Assembly (NCBI GenBank): GCA_004367505.1
Contig: SFCB01000244.1
Location: forward strand, 1-38,598
From: Chloroflexi bacterium OHK40
GTDB taxonomy: Bacteria; Chloroflexota; Chloroflexia; Chloroflexales; Chloroflexaceae
Direction: 5' to 3'
DNA: 38,598 nt
Part shown: positions 8,799 to 17,130 of the stretch, in pieces
How the letters are laid out: the number at the start of each line of letters is the position of its first letter
Numbering within the stretch: position 1 is the first letter of the stretch
Translations under genes and position numbers: made by a program
The notes under the pieces: model-generated
What the model was told of the DNA's origin: nothing
The model's database searches: none
What the model saw: only the letters and a program-made list of their open reading frames with translations

Positions 8799-10295
8799 AT
8801 GAAAAATACCCGCCTTCCTCCACAGCTCGAGGCCGCCCGCGAGGAGATCGAGCAGATCGCGCGCGACTATAACCTCGACTTTTTTCCGATCATCTATGAG
8901 GTGCTGGATTATCGCACCCTCTACGAGACGGCCGCCTTCGGCGGCTTTCCGACGCGCTATCCTCACTGGCGCTTCGGTATGGAGTTCGACCAACTCCTGA
9001 AGGGCCACGTCTGGGCGGGCAGCACTATCTATGAGATGGTGATTAACACCAACCCCTCCTACGCCTATCTGCTTGAGGGCAATGAAGACGTGACCCAGAA
9101 GATGGTCATGGCCCACGTCACGGGCCATGTCGATTTCTTCAAGAATAATATGTGGTTCGCCCATACGAACCGCAAGATGCTCGATACGATGGCCAACCAC
9201 GCCACTCGTATCCAGCGCATTATCGATCGGATCGGCTTCGATGTGGTTGAGGATTTCATCGACACCTGCCTCTCCCTGGAGAATCTGATCGATTACCACT
9301 CACCCTACATCCGCCGCCCCGAAGCCCAGACCTACCGCCCCGTCGTTGCCGAGGAGGAGCCAATTGAGGTTGAGGGCCTGGTGGTTGAGCGCGACTATAT
9401 GCGCGACTATATCAACCCGCCTGAGTACCTCGAAGAGCGGCGGAAGAAGCTCGAGGCTGAGCGCGCCCGGCAGCGCCGCTTTCCTGAGAACCCCCAGAAG
9501 GATATTCTGCTCTTCCTGATGAACTACGCCCCCCTCGAGCGCTGGCAGCATACGGTGCTGGAAATCGTCCGTGATGAGGCGTACTACTTTGCGCCCCAGG
9601 GGATGACCAAGATCCTGAATGAGGGCTGGGCTTCGTACTGGCACTCGACGATCATGACGCAAAAGGTGGCCTCCGCCGCGGAGATCATCTCCTTTGCCGA
9701 CCTTCACTCCGGTGTCGTCGCCACCGGTGGTGGCCGCCTGAACCCCTATAAACTCGGTCTCGAGCTCCTCCGCGATGTCGAAGACCGCTGGAACAAGGGG
9801 AAGTTTGGGAAAGAGTACGATGAGTGCGAGGACATCCGCGAGAAGAAGCTCTGGGACCGTGGGCTCGGCCTCGGCCGGAAGAAGATCTTCGAGATCCGTC
9901 GCCTCTATAACGATGTCACCTTCATCGACGAGTTTCTCACCCCTGAGTTTGTGCTCGAGAATAAGCTCTTCACCTTTCGCTACAACCGCGACACCGATCT
10001 CTATGAGATCGCCTCACGCGAGTTCCGCGAGATCAAGGAGAAGTTGCTCTTCCGCCTTACAAACTTCGGCCAGCCCTTTATCTACGTCGAAGATGGCAAC
10101 TACAATAATCGCGGCGAGCTCTACCTGCGCCACCGCCACGAGGGCGTGGACCTGAAGATGGATTATGCCCGCGATACGATGCGCAACCTCCATAAGATCT
10201 GGACGCGCCCCATCCACCTTGAGACGATTATTGAGGAGAAGAAGCGCCTGCTCTCGTTCGATGGCAGCGACTTCACCGAGCGCCGGATCGATTGA
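8799..10295 (+). CDS. spoVR: SpoVR family protein
   Basis: A 498-residue cytoplasmic protein close to the length of E. coli YcgB. It opens with [20 protein letters not shown], typical of the family, and contains the conserved segments [27 protein letters not shown] (with His residues spaced as in a metal site) and [14 protein letters not shown], which resembles an HExxH-less metallo fold. SpoVR proteins take part in spore cortex formation in Bacillus and in stress responses elsewhere; the molecular activity is unknown. It lies 48 nt after the DUF444 gene and completes the prkA-DUF444-spoVR trio. Codon use and GC content match its neighbours. There is no sign that this organism sporulates. Confidence 0.95.
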   Translation: MKNTRLPPQLEAAREEIEQIARDYNLDFFPIIYEVLDYRTLYETAAFGGFPTRYPHWRFGMEFDQLLKGHVWAGSTIYEMVINTNPSYAYLLEGNEDVTQKMVMAHVTGHVDFFKNNMWFAHTNRKMLDTMANHATRIQRIIDRIGFDVVEDFIDTCLSLENLIDYHSPYIRRPEAQTYRPVVAEEEPIEVEGLVVERDYMRDYINPPEYLEERRKKLEAERARQRRFPENPQKDILLFLMNYAPLERWQHTVLEIVRDEAYYFAPQGMTKILNEGWASYWHSTIMTQKVASAAEIISFADLHSGVVATGGGRLNPYKLGLELLRDVEDRWNKGKFGKEYDECEDIREKKLWDRGLGLGRKKIFEIRRLYNDVTFIDEFLTPEFVLENKLFTFRYNRDTDLYEIASREFREIKEKLLFRLTNFGQPFIYVEDGNYNNRGELYLRHRHEGVDLKMDYARDTMRNLHKIWTRPIHLETIIEEKKRLLSFDGSDFTERRID

Positions 10296-10400
10296 GCATC
10301 GAGCACCCGGAACCCGGAACCGGACATCAGCCAGCGCTAAGCAGCGGCGTCTGCCCATAGCTCCGGGATCTTCGTGCTCGTTTCGCAGTCCTTGACTTTC

Positions 10401-11270
10401 ATGAGCCCCACGATCGCCGCGCTCCTCAAGTCCGCCACGGATACGCTACAGGCAACGAGCCCTACCCCGCGCCTCGACGCCGAGCTGCTCCTCGCCCACG
10501 CCCTCTCCTGGCCACGCGCTCGCCTCCTTGCCGAGCGCTCCCACGCCCCGGCGCCTACCGAAGTCGCCACGTTCCTGGCCATGGTCGCCAGGCGGGCCGC
10601 ACAGGAGCCGGTGGCGTATATCGTGGGCCACAAAGAGTTCTTCGGCCTCGACCTCTTCGTGGATCGGCGGGTGCTCGTGCCGCGCCCCGAAACCGAGCTA
10701 CTCGTGGAACTGGCCCTCGCAGAGGCCCAGCGCCTCGACGCGCGGCGCTCGGCTCCCGACGCTCGGCCCTCACCCCTCACGATTGCCGACATCGGTACCG
10801 GGAGCGGCGCGATCGCCGTGGCCCTGGCGCGCCACGCGCCACGGGCACAGCTCTACGCGACCGACCTGTCCACAGCGGCCCTCGCCGTTGCCGCGCGCAA
10901 CGTGGCGGCCCATCACCTCGCCGGGCGCGTGCAATTGCTCCACGGCGACCTGCTCGCCCCGCTCCCCGGGCCGGTGGACATGATCGTGAGCAACCCCCCC
11001 TACACCGTCCTTGCCGAGGTGGCTCCCGGGGTGCGCGCCCACGAGCCATGGCTCGCCCTGGAAGGTGGCCCCGACGGCGCAGCCATCTACCGCCGGCTTG
11101 TCACTCAGCTCCCCGCTTACCTCCGACCCGGTGGCGCCGTCCTGCTTGAGATCGGCGCCTGGCAGGGCGACCTTGTGGCTGGCCTGCTACGCGATACACT
11201 GCCAGCGGCCACCATCAGCCTGCACCAGGATCTCGCGGGCCACGATCGGGTGGTCATCGCACGGGTATAA
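10401..11270 (+). CDS. prmC: Peptide chain release factor N5-glutamine methyltransferase
   Basis: PrmC (HemK) methylates the Gln of the GGQ motif of release factors RF1 and RF2 with S-adenosylmethionine. The 289-residue protein has the N-terminal helical domain ([12 protein letters not shown]), the linker motif RPETE near 95-99, the SAM-binding GTGSGAIA at 132-139, ATDLS as the acidic end of strand 2, and the catalytic NPPY at 198-201 that holds the target glutamine. I use ATG 10401; an in-frame GTG at 10374 is also open but less likely. The 105-nt gap after spoVR has short CCCGGAA repeats and no clear promoter, so read-through from the prkA operon is possible. Confidence 0.95.
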   Translation: MSPTIAALLKSATDTLQATSPTPRLDAELLLAHALSWPRARLLAERSHAPAPTEVATFLAMVARRAAQEPVAYIVGHKEFFGLDLFVDRRVLVPRPETELLVELALAEAQRLDARRSAPDARPSPLTIADIGTGSGAIAVALARHAPRAQLYATDLSTAALAVAARNVAAHHLAGRVQLLHGDLLAPLPGPVDMIVSNPPYTVLAEVAPGVRAHEPWLALEGGPDGAAIYRRLVTQLPAYLRPGGAVLLEIGAWQGDLVAGLLRDTLPAATISLHQDLAGHDRVVIARV

Positions 11271-11360
11271 CCCGGCGCTCACCGGTGCGCCAGGCCAGGG
11301 TAAAAAATGGTGTAATCCAGCTGTCATCCCACCCTGTGGATGCCGCCATCGCCTCCTTTT

Positions 11361-11386
11361 TATACTACAGAGTAGCACGCAGGAGG
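11361..11386 (+). promoter_or_regulatory. -10 element and ribosome site of the coiled-coil gene
   Basis: TATACT (11361-11366) is followed by AGGAGG (11381-11386), which lies 5 nt before ATG 11392. No good -35 is seen. The ribosome site decides the start within a longer open frame that begins at 11011 and overlaps prmC. Confidence 0.5.
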
Positions 11387-11391
11387 CAGGT

Positions 11392-12021
11392 ATGGCCGCT
11401 CTCTTTGTCGCCCTCGGCATCGCCGTGATTACATTGCTCGCACTGTTGCTCTGGTTCGTGCCGCATCTGCTGCACGAACAAGCGCTGCGCAATGCCCGCG
11501 AGGCTGCTCATCTGCGCGACATGCTGCTCGATATGCTCAATGAGCAGGAGGCCGTCACCCTGCGCCAGTCCCAACTGAGCGCTTCGATCGCCGCCCTGCA
11601 GGATCAGCTTGAGCAACTCGTCGGTGCGCCGCGTGGCCCGGGCGCCCCGTCTGAGCAAGCGGCCCTGCAACAGCTCGAGGCGCGTATCGCCGCGATGCAA
11701 ACACAGATCCAGGGCTGGCTTGAGCTCCGCACACGGGCGCAGCGCAGCGCCCAAGTGCACGACAACGAGGCCTGGGCACACCTGATGAGCCTGCTCGCCG
11801 CGATACAGGAGCGGGTAGGGAAGCTTTCCGTTGAACGAACCCATAGCTCCGTCGGGCTCCAGGCACGGGTGCTGCTCGAAGAGCTCGAGCAGGAGTTGGC
11901 CCAGCTGCGTTCGATCTCCGAGGATATCGCGACCCTCCAGTGGCGCCTGCGCCGCTCGCTCAACGAACGCGAGACGAGTATCTCCGTCATCCGCGCGCGG
12001 GCTAGCAGCAGCGCCGATTAG
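11392..12021 (+). CDS. Membrane-anchored coiled-coil protein of unknown function
   Basis: A 209-residue protein that I cannot place in a named family. An N-terminal membrane helix (about residues 2-24, ALFVALGIAVITLLALLLW) is followed by almost continuous heptad-rich helix rich in Gln, Leu, Glu and Ala to the C-terminus. Helix breaks occur near 83-92 (GAPRGPGAPS). The shape recalls RmuC-like or divisome-associated coiled-coil proteins, but no catalytic motif is present. It has its own -10 element and ribosome site, and a terminator-like hairpin 70 nt downstream, so it is probably transcribed alone. Confidence 0.75.
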   Translation: MAALFVALGIAVITLLALLLWFVPHLLHEQALRNAREAAHLRDMLLDMLNEQEAVTLRQSQLSASIAALQDQLEQLVGAPRGPGAPSEQAALQQLEARIAAMQTQIQGWLELRTRAQRSAQVHDNEAWAHLMSLLAAIQERVGKLSVERTHSSVGLQARVLLEELEQELAQLRSISEDIATLQWRLRRSLNERETSISVIRARASSSAD

Positions 12022-12091
12022 CGCGTTGCTCGGAATGGAGACCCTGGTGGATCGCCACGGTGATGTCGCTGGATCGCCATCCCGCTGAGAC

Positions 12092-12107
12092 GCCCCGATG
12101 GGGCATC
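12092..12107 (+). terminator. Short GC hairpin after the coiled-coil gene
   Basis: GCCCC, GAT, GGGGC forms a 5-bp stem followed by ATCTTT. It is short but GC-only. The rest of the 12022-12413 gap shows GATCGCCA-like short repeats and a TATGAT (12370-12375) about 40 nt before the next gene, with no recognisable gene. Confidence 0.4.
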
Positions 12108-12413
12108 TTTCCCCCCAACGATCAGTGTGGCCGACCACTAGCTGCGGAGCGCTGAAACGCATCAGATCGCCATCCGCTTGCGGTGCTCAGGTGCCTCGTT
12201 CCCGCTTCTTGCTACAAGCCCTTCTCCACAGGCCCGTGACGCCCTCGCTCACAGCAGCGGCGCTGACAAGCGCCGGAGGGACGCCGCCACCGGTGAAACA
12301 CAGCGCGCTTCGTCCGTACCGCGCATGGGCGCCTGATAAGCATATGAAAAAGTGGTCGCGTAAGTGCGTTATGATAGAGGCAAGGCAAGTGTGGAGCAGC
12401 CGGTGAAGTTCGT

Positions 12414-13250
12414 ATGAGCATCGTCGTTATCGACAATCAGGCGATCCACTACGAGGTCCTTGGCCGTGGGCGGCCGGTCCTCTTCTTGCACGGGTGGCTC
12501 GGCAGCTGGCGCTACTGGTTCCCGACGATGGAGGTGGTCGCGGAACATTACCGCACCTACTCGTTTGACTTCTGGGGCTTCGGCGATTCGCGCCGCACGA
12601 GGACCCGGGAGAGCATCCAGGCCTACTCCGACCAGGTGATCCGCTTCATGGACGCCCTCGGCGTGGAGCGGGTGATGCTGGTCGGCCACTCGATGGGTGG
12701 GATGGTCGCGCTGAAGACGGCGCTCTCCTATCCGGACAGGGTCGTTCGGGTGGCCACCGTCGGCGCGCCGATCGACGGCGACTCGCTCTCCTGGCTGCTC
12801 AAACTCACTGACCGCCCCTTCTTCGCCGATGCCTTCGCCCGCATGCCCTGGCTGCGCCGCTCGCTCTTCCGCTTCTTCCTGGGTGCCACAAGCGATCCGG
12901 CTGTCGGTGAGATGATCGCCGATAGCGTGAAGTCGAGTGCCAATACGCTGCGCTACGCCGTAAGCTCGATGTGGCGCACCGACCTGCGCCCGGAGCTCGG
13001 ACGCCTGCGTGTGCCCGCCCTGATTGTCCACGGCGGCCGCGACGATATCGTGAATCCAAATCAGGTTGAGCTCTTCGATCAGGTGGCGCTGTCGGAGGTG
13101 GTGATGATGCCCCGCAGCCGCCACTTCCCCTTCCTCGATGAGCCCGAGCTGTTTAATGATGTGCTCCTGCGATTTTTGAAGGCCGGAACCCTCCCCTACC
13201 CGAGCATGCCTAACATGCTGCGCGAGCGCCAGCCCATCCTCGGCGATTGA
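12414..13250 (+). CDS. Alpha/beta hydrolase fold protein
   Basis: A 278-residue protein of the AB hydrolase-1 group. The oxyanion loop is FLHGWLGSW (His26-Gly27), the nucleophile elbow GHSMGG places the catalytic serine at residue 93, the acid is probably Asp210 in HGGRDDIV, and the base is His237 in SRHFPFLDEPELF. FDFWGFGDSR at 51-60 is the usual loop before the first helix. The cap region (about 125-185) is helical and rich in aromatic residues. The substrate is not deducible; esterase, lipase, dehalogenase-like and peroxidase members all share these motifs. There is no signal peptide, so it should be cytoplasmic. The gene stands alone, over 200 nt from the ccm cluster. Confidence 0.88.
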   Translation: MSIVVIDNQAIHYEVLGRGRPVLFLHGWLGSWRYWFPTMEVVAEHYRTYSFDFWGFGDSRRTRTRESIQAYSDQVIRFMDALGVERVMLVGHSMGGMVALKTALSYPDRVVRVATVGAPIDGDSLSWLLKLTDRPFFADAFARMPWLRRSLFRFFLGATSDPAVGEMIADSVKSSANTLRYAVSSMWRTDLRPELGRLRVPALIVHGGRDDIVNPNQVELFDQVALSEVVMMPRSRHFPFLDEPELFNDVLLRFLKAGTLPYPSMPNMLRERQPILGD

Positions 13251-13445
13251 GCCGGGAGCACATCCATCACAGCGAGCGCTCGTGAGCCGCTCCCCGGCGC
13301 ATGCGGCGCGGCAAGCACTCGTCGCATCGCCCCCCACGCTCATCGCGCGTCCGGCTTGATGAGCGGGCAGCCGGCCCTTTGCAACCCAACGTCGCGCACC
13401 CCGCCAGGAAGGGTCTGTGAGCATCACCCTGGCTTCCAGTTCCTG

Positions 13446-13463
13446 TGCTACAATCGCCAGGTG
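13446..13463 (+). promoter_or_regulatory. Extended -10 promoter placed for leaderless ccmA
   Basis: TGC followed by TACAAT (13449-13454) is an extended -10. The next six bases lead straight into GTG 13461, exactly where transcription should begin, so the ccmA mRNA is probably leaderless. No -35 is evident, which is common with extended -10 promoters. The same CTGTGCTACAAT 12-mer recurs before the J-thioredoxin gene at 20704-20715. Confidence 0.6.
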
Positions 13464-14081
13464 GAGACCAGGCTGACAGTTGAGGGTGTGGCGGCCACCT
13501 ACGGCGCACGTCGCGTCTTCGCCGACGTATCGCTTGAACTGAGCGGCGGCGAGGTGCTGGTGGTGAGCGGGGCTAATGGGAGCGGCAAGAGCACCTTCTT
13601 GCGGCTGCTCGCCGGGCTGCAGCGCCCCGAGGCGGGCCAGATCGTCTATCGCTGTGGTGGCCAGGCGCTCGACCCGCGCGACGCGGCGCGGCTGATCGGC
13701 TGGGTGGCCCCTGATTTGATGCTCTACCGCGAGCTGACGGGCCGTGAGAACCTGCGCTTCTTCGCCGAGGTGCGCCGGCTGCACCTGGACGATGGCGCGA
13801 TCGAGGCCTTGCTGGAGCGCGTGGGGCTCGCCGGACGTGGCGATGAACGGCTAGCCACCTACTCCTCCGGGATGGCGCAGCGGCTCCGCTACGCCTACGC
13901 CCTGCTCCACCATCCGCCCGTGCTTTTGCTCGATGAGCCGGGGCTCACCCTGGACGAACGCGGCACCGCCGTGGTGGAGCGCGTCATCGCTGAGCAGCGC
14001 CGCAGTGGGATCGTGGTTGTTGCCACGAACGACCCGCGCGAACTGCGCTATGGCGACCTGCTGCTGCGACTTGGGACCTGA
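13461..14081 (+). CDS. ccmA: Haem exporter ATP-binding protein CcmA
   Basis: The ATPase of the CcmAB(CD) complex, which works in System I cytochrome c maturation by releasing haem-loaded CcmE from CcmC. At 206 residues it has the small size typical of CcmA. Walker A GANGSGKST is at 37-45, the signature YSSGMAQRL at 134-142, and Walker B LLDEP at about 155-159. The D-loop follows as GLTLD. The start is GTG 13461, chosen because the -10 element fits it exactly and the protein then begins with the standard first beta-strand (VETRLTVEGVAATYG); the frame is open further upstream from 13356. ccmB follows after about 100 nt. Confidence 0.9.
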   Translation: METRLTVEGVAATYGARRVFADVSLELSGGEVLVVSGANGSGKSTFLRLLAGLQRPEAGQIVYRCGGQALDPRDAARLIGWVAPDLMLYRELTGRENLRFFAEVRRLHLDDGAIEALLERVGLAGRGDERLATYSSGMAQRLRYAYALLHHPPVLLLDEPGLTLDERGTAVVERVIAEQRRSGIVVVATNDPRELRYGDLLLRLGT

Positions 14082-14185
14082 TCGCACGAGCTTCCACCCA
14101 CCAGCACCAAGCGTGCGCGCGAGCCCGTGCGCCGCTGCCCCACTGGCTGGTGGCTGGCCCTGACCCACGCGAGACTGCGCCAGAA

Positions 14186-14944
14186 ATGCACAAGGAGCTT
14201 GACCAGAACGTGGCTGGCGTGGAGCGGGAGGAGCTCGAAGCCTCCGGTAGCCTCGGCGTGCGCGCCGTGCTCGGGGCGTCATGGGCCGTCTTCGTGAAGG
14301 ACCTGCGCACTGAGCTGCGCACGCGCTACGCGATCAATGTGCTGGTGCTCTTCGCCGCCTGTGCGGCGGTGGCGGTGAGTCTCGGGGTGGGCTTCATCGG
14401 CCTGCGCCGCACCGACGAGGCCTTGCTGATCCAGGCCACCTTGCTCTGGATCGCGCTGCTCTTCGCGGCGCTCAATGGCCTGTCCCGGGGATTCGTGCAG
14501 GAGGAGGAGACGCGCACCATGGCCGCGCTACGCCTGGCCGCGCCACCGCTAGCCGTCTACCTCGGCAAGTTCCTGCTTAACGTGCTGCTTCTAGCCGTAC
14601 TCGAGGCGATCACCAGCCTGCTCTTCATCGTGCTGGTGCGGGTCCAGGTGGGCAGCCCCCTCGCCTTGATCGGCACGCTCGCCGCTGGCGGGCTGAGCCT
14701 TGCTACCGCCACCACCATCCTCGCCGCCATTATCGCCAGGGCCAGTTTTAAGAGTGCGCTCTTCGCCGTGCTGGCCTTCCCCCTGATCGTGCCACCGCTG
14801 ATTGTCGCGATCCAGAGCACCGCCGCCGCCCTCGGCAGCGGCGGGTTGCCGCAGGCCGTCCCCGCGCTCCAGTTTCTCGGCGCCTATAGCGTGGCCACCT
14901 TCGTTGCCTCTTTGCTGCTCTTCCGCTTCGTGTGGGAGGCGTAG
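14186..14944 (+). CDS. ccmB: Haem exporter permease CcmB
   Basis: An integral membrane protein with six predicted helices, of 252 residues from this start. After a charged N-terminus come the conserved KDLRTELRTRY segment and NGLSRGFVQEEETRTMAALR, the CcmB signature (usually LxxLFxxDYEDGSLE in proteobacteria). The glycine/proline-rich FPLIVPPLIVAIQST near the fifth helix is also typical. With CcmA it forms the ABC module. The start is uncertain: ATG 14186 is used here, GTG 14150 would add 12 residues, and a later GTG is possible; none has a clear ribosome site. It ends 260 nt before ccmC, in a gap with two promoter-like elements. Confidence 0.88.
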   Translation: MHKELDQNVAGVEREELEASGSLGVRAVLGASWAVFVKDLRTELRTRYAINVLVLFAACAAVAVSLGVGFIGLRRTDEALLIQATLLWIALLFAALNGLSRGFVQEEETRTMAALRLAAPPLAVYLGKFLLNVLLLAVLEAITSLLFIVLVRVQVGSPLALIGTLAAGGLSLATATTILAAIIARASFKSALFAVLAFPLIVPPLIVAIQSTAAALGSGGLPQAVPALQFLGAYSVATFVASLLLFRFVWEA

Positions 14945-15012
14945 GGATATACGATTGACATCCAGGGGATCTCACCAGCCACGGCCCGCCTGGCGGCGCC
15001 TGCAGAACTTCG

Positions 15013-15021
15013 TGATACAAT
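15013..15021 (+). promoter_or_regulatory. Extended -10 upstream of ccmC
   Basis: TGATACAAT (TG, one base, TACAAT at 15016-15021) matches the extended -10 form seen before ccmA and the J-thioredoxin gene. No -35 is clear. It would give a leader of about 175 nt for ccmC. Confidence 0.4.
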
Positions 15022-15122
15022 GAGCAAGGGCTGCCCGCACCTGACTCTGCCACCCGCCTGCCAGACACGACCCTGGCAGCAGGCCCGCTCCCATCGATGG
15101 GCCGCGCCTAACCTGGCTCTCA

Positions 15123-15151
15123 TTCACGCTACGCACAAAGCGTAGTATGAT
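15123..15151 (+). promoter_or_regulatory. ccmC promoter with a palindromic spacer (candidate operator)
   Basis: TTCACG (15123-15128) and TATGAT (15146-15151) are separated by 17 bp. The spacer is exactly the dyad CTACGC, ACAAA, GCGTAG (15129-15145). A regulator binding there would sit between the two promoter boxes. Transcription would begin near 15158, about 47 nt before ccmC. Confidence 0.6.
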
Positions 15152-15204
15152 ATGTCAGATTCACCCCCTTTCGAACCGGCATTGGTCTGGAAAGGTTCAA
15201 GCCA

Positions 15205-16170
15205 ATGGTGCAGCGCCTGGCCCGGCTGGGCAAGCTGCTAATCGGGCTCTGGCTCGCCGGTGTGGCCATCGCAATGTTCCTGGTGGTTCCCCAGTATGAG
15301 GGACTGGGCAACGCTGGCCGGATTGTAATCATGCACGTGCCCACCGCGTGGGTCGCCGTGGTCGCATTCACCGTGTCGGCAATCTTTAGCGCCCGCTATC
15401 TCTGGCGCCGGCGCCCCCAGGACGACGACTACGCCCTTGCAGCGGCAGAGAGCGGCTTCCTCTTCACCACCCTCGCGACCGTCACAGGCATGATCTTCTC
15501 CCAGGTCGTCTGGGGTGTCTACTGGAACTGGGACCCGAGGCAGACCTCGATCTTTGTGCTGCTCCTGATCTACGCGGCGCTCTTCGCCCTGCGTGCGGCC
15601 ATCGATGAGCCGCAGCGCCGCCGCCAGTTGAGCGCGGTCTACTCGCTCTTCGCCTTTGTGACGATGCCCTTCCTGGTGTTTGTAGCGCCACGCATCGCCG
15701 ACAGTACGCTGCACCCCAACTGCGCCTTCATCCAGGGCAGCCAGTGCGACGGGCTGACGCTTGAGGTGGGCAAGATCGGGCTGCTGGGCGATCGCAAGGT
15801 GCAACTGCTGGCCCTGGAGCGCAACGGCGATGTAGTGACGGCGCAGGTGAAGGTGAGCGAGCCGGGGCTGACAGCCGAGCGCGTCCTGAGCCCGAGCTTC
15901 GACCTGGTGCACGAGGAGATGGTGGCCCGCCCGGAGTTCCCGGGCCTCCGCTACCAGCTCGGCCTGGAAGCGGTGGATCTGGAGGCGAACAGCGCGCTGC
16001 TGAATATCGAGGCTCCCGGCACCGGGCTGCTGGAGAACCGCCGCACGCTCTTCACGTTCCTGGCGGCGATCATCGGCTTCACCGCGCTCTTCTTCTGGAT
16101 GCTCTCGGTGCGCGCCACCCTGCTGGGTGTGCAGTGGGCCCTGGCCCAACGGGCAGGAGGACGGCTATGA
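15205..16170 (+). CDS. ccmC: Haem lyase/handling protein CcmC, long form
   Basis: CcmC loads haem onto CcmE outside the membrane. The six-helix core is complete: the first His ligand is His44 (IMHVPTAW), the WWD-type haem loop is WGVYWNWDPRQTS (about 103-115), and the second His ligand is His170 (STLHP). Normally the last helix follows within about 25 residues; here about 100 extra residues (171-278) separate it, beta-rich in appearance and with Cys173 and Cys181 close to the ligand. Total length is 321 residues against about 245 for E. coli CcmC. The ATG at 15205 fits; a GTG directly after it is an alternative. The stop overlaps the ccmD start (ATGA). Confidence 0.92.
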   Translation: MVQRLARLGKLLIGLWLAGVAIAMFLVVPQYEGLGNAGRIVIMHVPTAWVAVVAFTVSAIFSARYLWRRRPQDDDYALAAAESGFLFTTLATVTGMIFSQVVWGVYWNWDPRQTSIFVLLLIYAALFALRAAIDEPQRRRQLSAVYSLFAFVTMPFLVFVAPRIADSTLHPNCAFIQGSQCDGLTLEVGKIGLLGDRKVQLLALERNGDVVTAQVKVSEPGLTAERVLSPSFDLVHEEMVARPEFPGLRYQLGLEAVDLEANSALLNIEAPGTGLLENRRTLFTFLAAIIGFTALFFWMLSVRATLLGVQWALAQRAGGRL

Positions 16171-16394
16171 GCGTCGCACTTGAGGCCGGCGTCGCTATCT
16201 ATGTAGCGATGGCCGTGGCCCTCGCGGTCTGGATCGGGATCTTTGTCTACCTCTGGCGTCTGGACGCACAGGCCAGCGCCCTCAAGCGCGAACTGGAGCG
16301 CGAGCAATCGGAAGATCCGGTCGAGCGCGCCCCCGCCCCCCGCGCTACCGTCACCCGGGTGCGCCCGGCGAGCAGCGAGCCGGGCGAGGGGTAG
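16167..16394 (+). CDS. ccmD: CcmD-like small membrane protein
   Basis: A 75-residue protein with one N-terminal membrane helix (about residues 8-28, GVAIYVAMAVALAVWIGIF) and a charged cytoplasmic tail (LKRELEREQSED). CcmD stabilises the CcmABC-CcmE complex. The match rests on size, topology and position between ccmC and ccmE, as CcmD has little sequence conservation. The ATG overlaps the ccmC stop by ATGA and has a strong AGGAGG just upstream, so translation is coupled. The Pro/Ala/Arg-rich C-terminus is longer than in most CcmD proteins. Confidence 0.75.
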   Translation: MSVALEAGVAIYVAMAVALAVWIGIFVYLWRLDAQASALKRELEREQSEDPVERAPAPRATVTRVRPASSEPGEG

Positions 16395-16454
16395 CCGCCG
16401 GCACGGCGTGAGCCCGGCCGGGCCTCCAGAACGATCAAGGTGAGGAAATAGTCT

Positions 16455-16868
16455 ATGGCCAGTATCACTCCTCCGGCACGGCGCGGGCTAACGATCAAGC
16501 CGCTGCACATCGCCGGGCTTGGCATCATCCTGATCGCCGTCATCTATGGCACCTTTGGCCTCCAGAGCGGGTTTCGCTCCTACACCACCAGCGTCGACGA
16601 GGCCGTGGCAGCAACCCGCAGCGTGCAACTCGCAGGTTTCCTTGGCAGCACCGGCGAGTACGACGACCGTGGTCGCTTCACCTTCCTGCTCCAGGACGAG
16701 GACGGCAAGCTGATCAAGGTGATCTCCAACGAGACCCGGCCGCCCAACTTCGAACAGGCGATCAGTATTGTCGCGATCGGTCGCTACGACGCCACGGAAC
16801 AGGCTTTCATGGCCGACGATCTGCTCGTCAAGTGTCCCTCGAAGTACCAGGAGCAGCTCAACGGATAG
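16455..16868 (+). CDS. ccmE: Cytochrome c-type biogenesis haem chaperone CcmE, CxxxY type
   Basis: CcmE carries haem covalently from CcmC to the CcmF/H lyase. The 137-residue protein has an N-terminal signal anchor (about 18-34) and the OB-fold beta barrel, with conserved text such as VQLAGFLG, FLLQDEDGKLIKV and RPPNF. The haem-attachment motif at the end is Cys127-Pro-Ser-Lys-Tyr131, that is CxxxY in place of the HxxxY of E. coli. Cys-type CcmE proteins are known from archaea and some other bacteria. It starts 60 nt after ccmD. After the stop comes a G-rich/C-rich repeat block. Confidence 0.93.
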   Translation: MASITPPARRGLTIKPLHIAGLGIILIAVIYGTFGLQSGFRSYTTSVDEAVAATRSVQLAGFLGSTGEYDDRGRFTFLLQDEDGKLIKVISNETRPPNFEQAISIVAIGRYDATEQAFMADDLLVKCPSKYQEQLNG

Positions 16869-17125
16869 GGGACAGGGACAGGGGACAGGGGAGAGAGGAT
16901 AGCGACAAGAGACAGGGAACAGGGGATAGCGACAGGAATGATGGTGTTCGCTTTGCTCGCGCGAGCGCTGTAAGTACCAGAGCGACCCCACCGATGCACT
17001 GTTCGAACCGCCCTCCACCCTGCACGCTCCATCCTGCACCCTCGATCACGCATTCCCCACCCTTAGCGCTGCACCCTCCACCCTGCACTCTGCCCCTGTG
17101 CCCTGTCCCCTGTACCCTGGAAGGC
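16866..17125. repeat. G-rich then C-rich heptamer-like repeat block between ccmE and ccmF
   Basis: From 16866 to about 16940 there are units such as GGGGACA and AGGGAACA. From about 16985 to 17125 there are CCACCCTGCA, CCATCCTGCA and CCTGTCCC units. The G-rich and C-rich parts are complementary in places, for example GGGGACAGGG with CCCTGTCCCC, so a long-range hairpin is possible. The block fills the whole 262-nt ccmE-ccmF gap and holds no gene. Confidence 0.65.
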
Positions 17126-17130
17126 CTCCT

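Noticed and set aside
12369-13784. Minus-strand open frame of 471 aa across the hydrolase and ccmA start
   Set aside because: It overlaps two supported plus-strand genes and has no recognisable domain.
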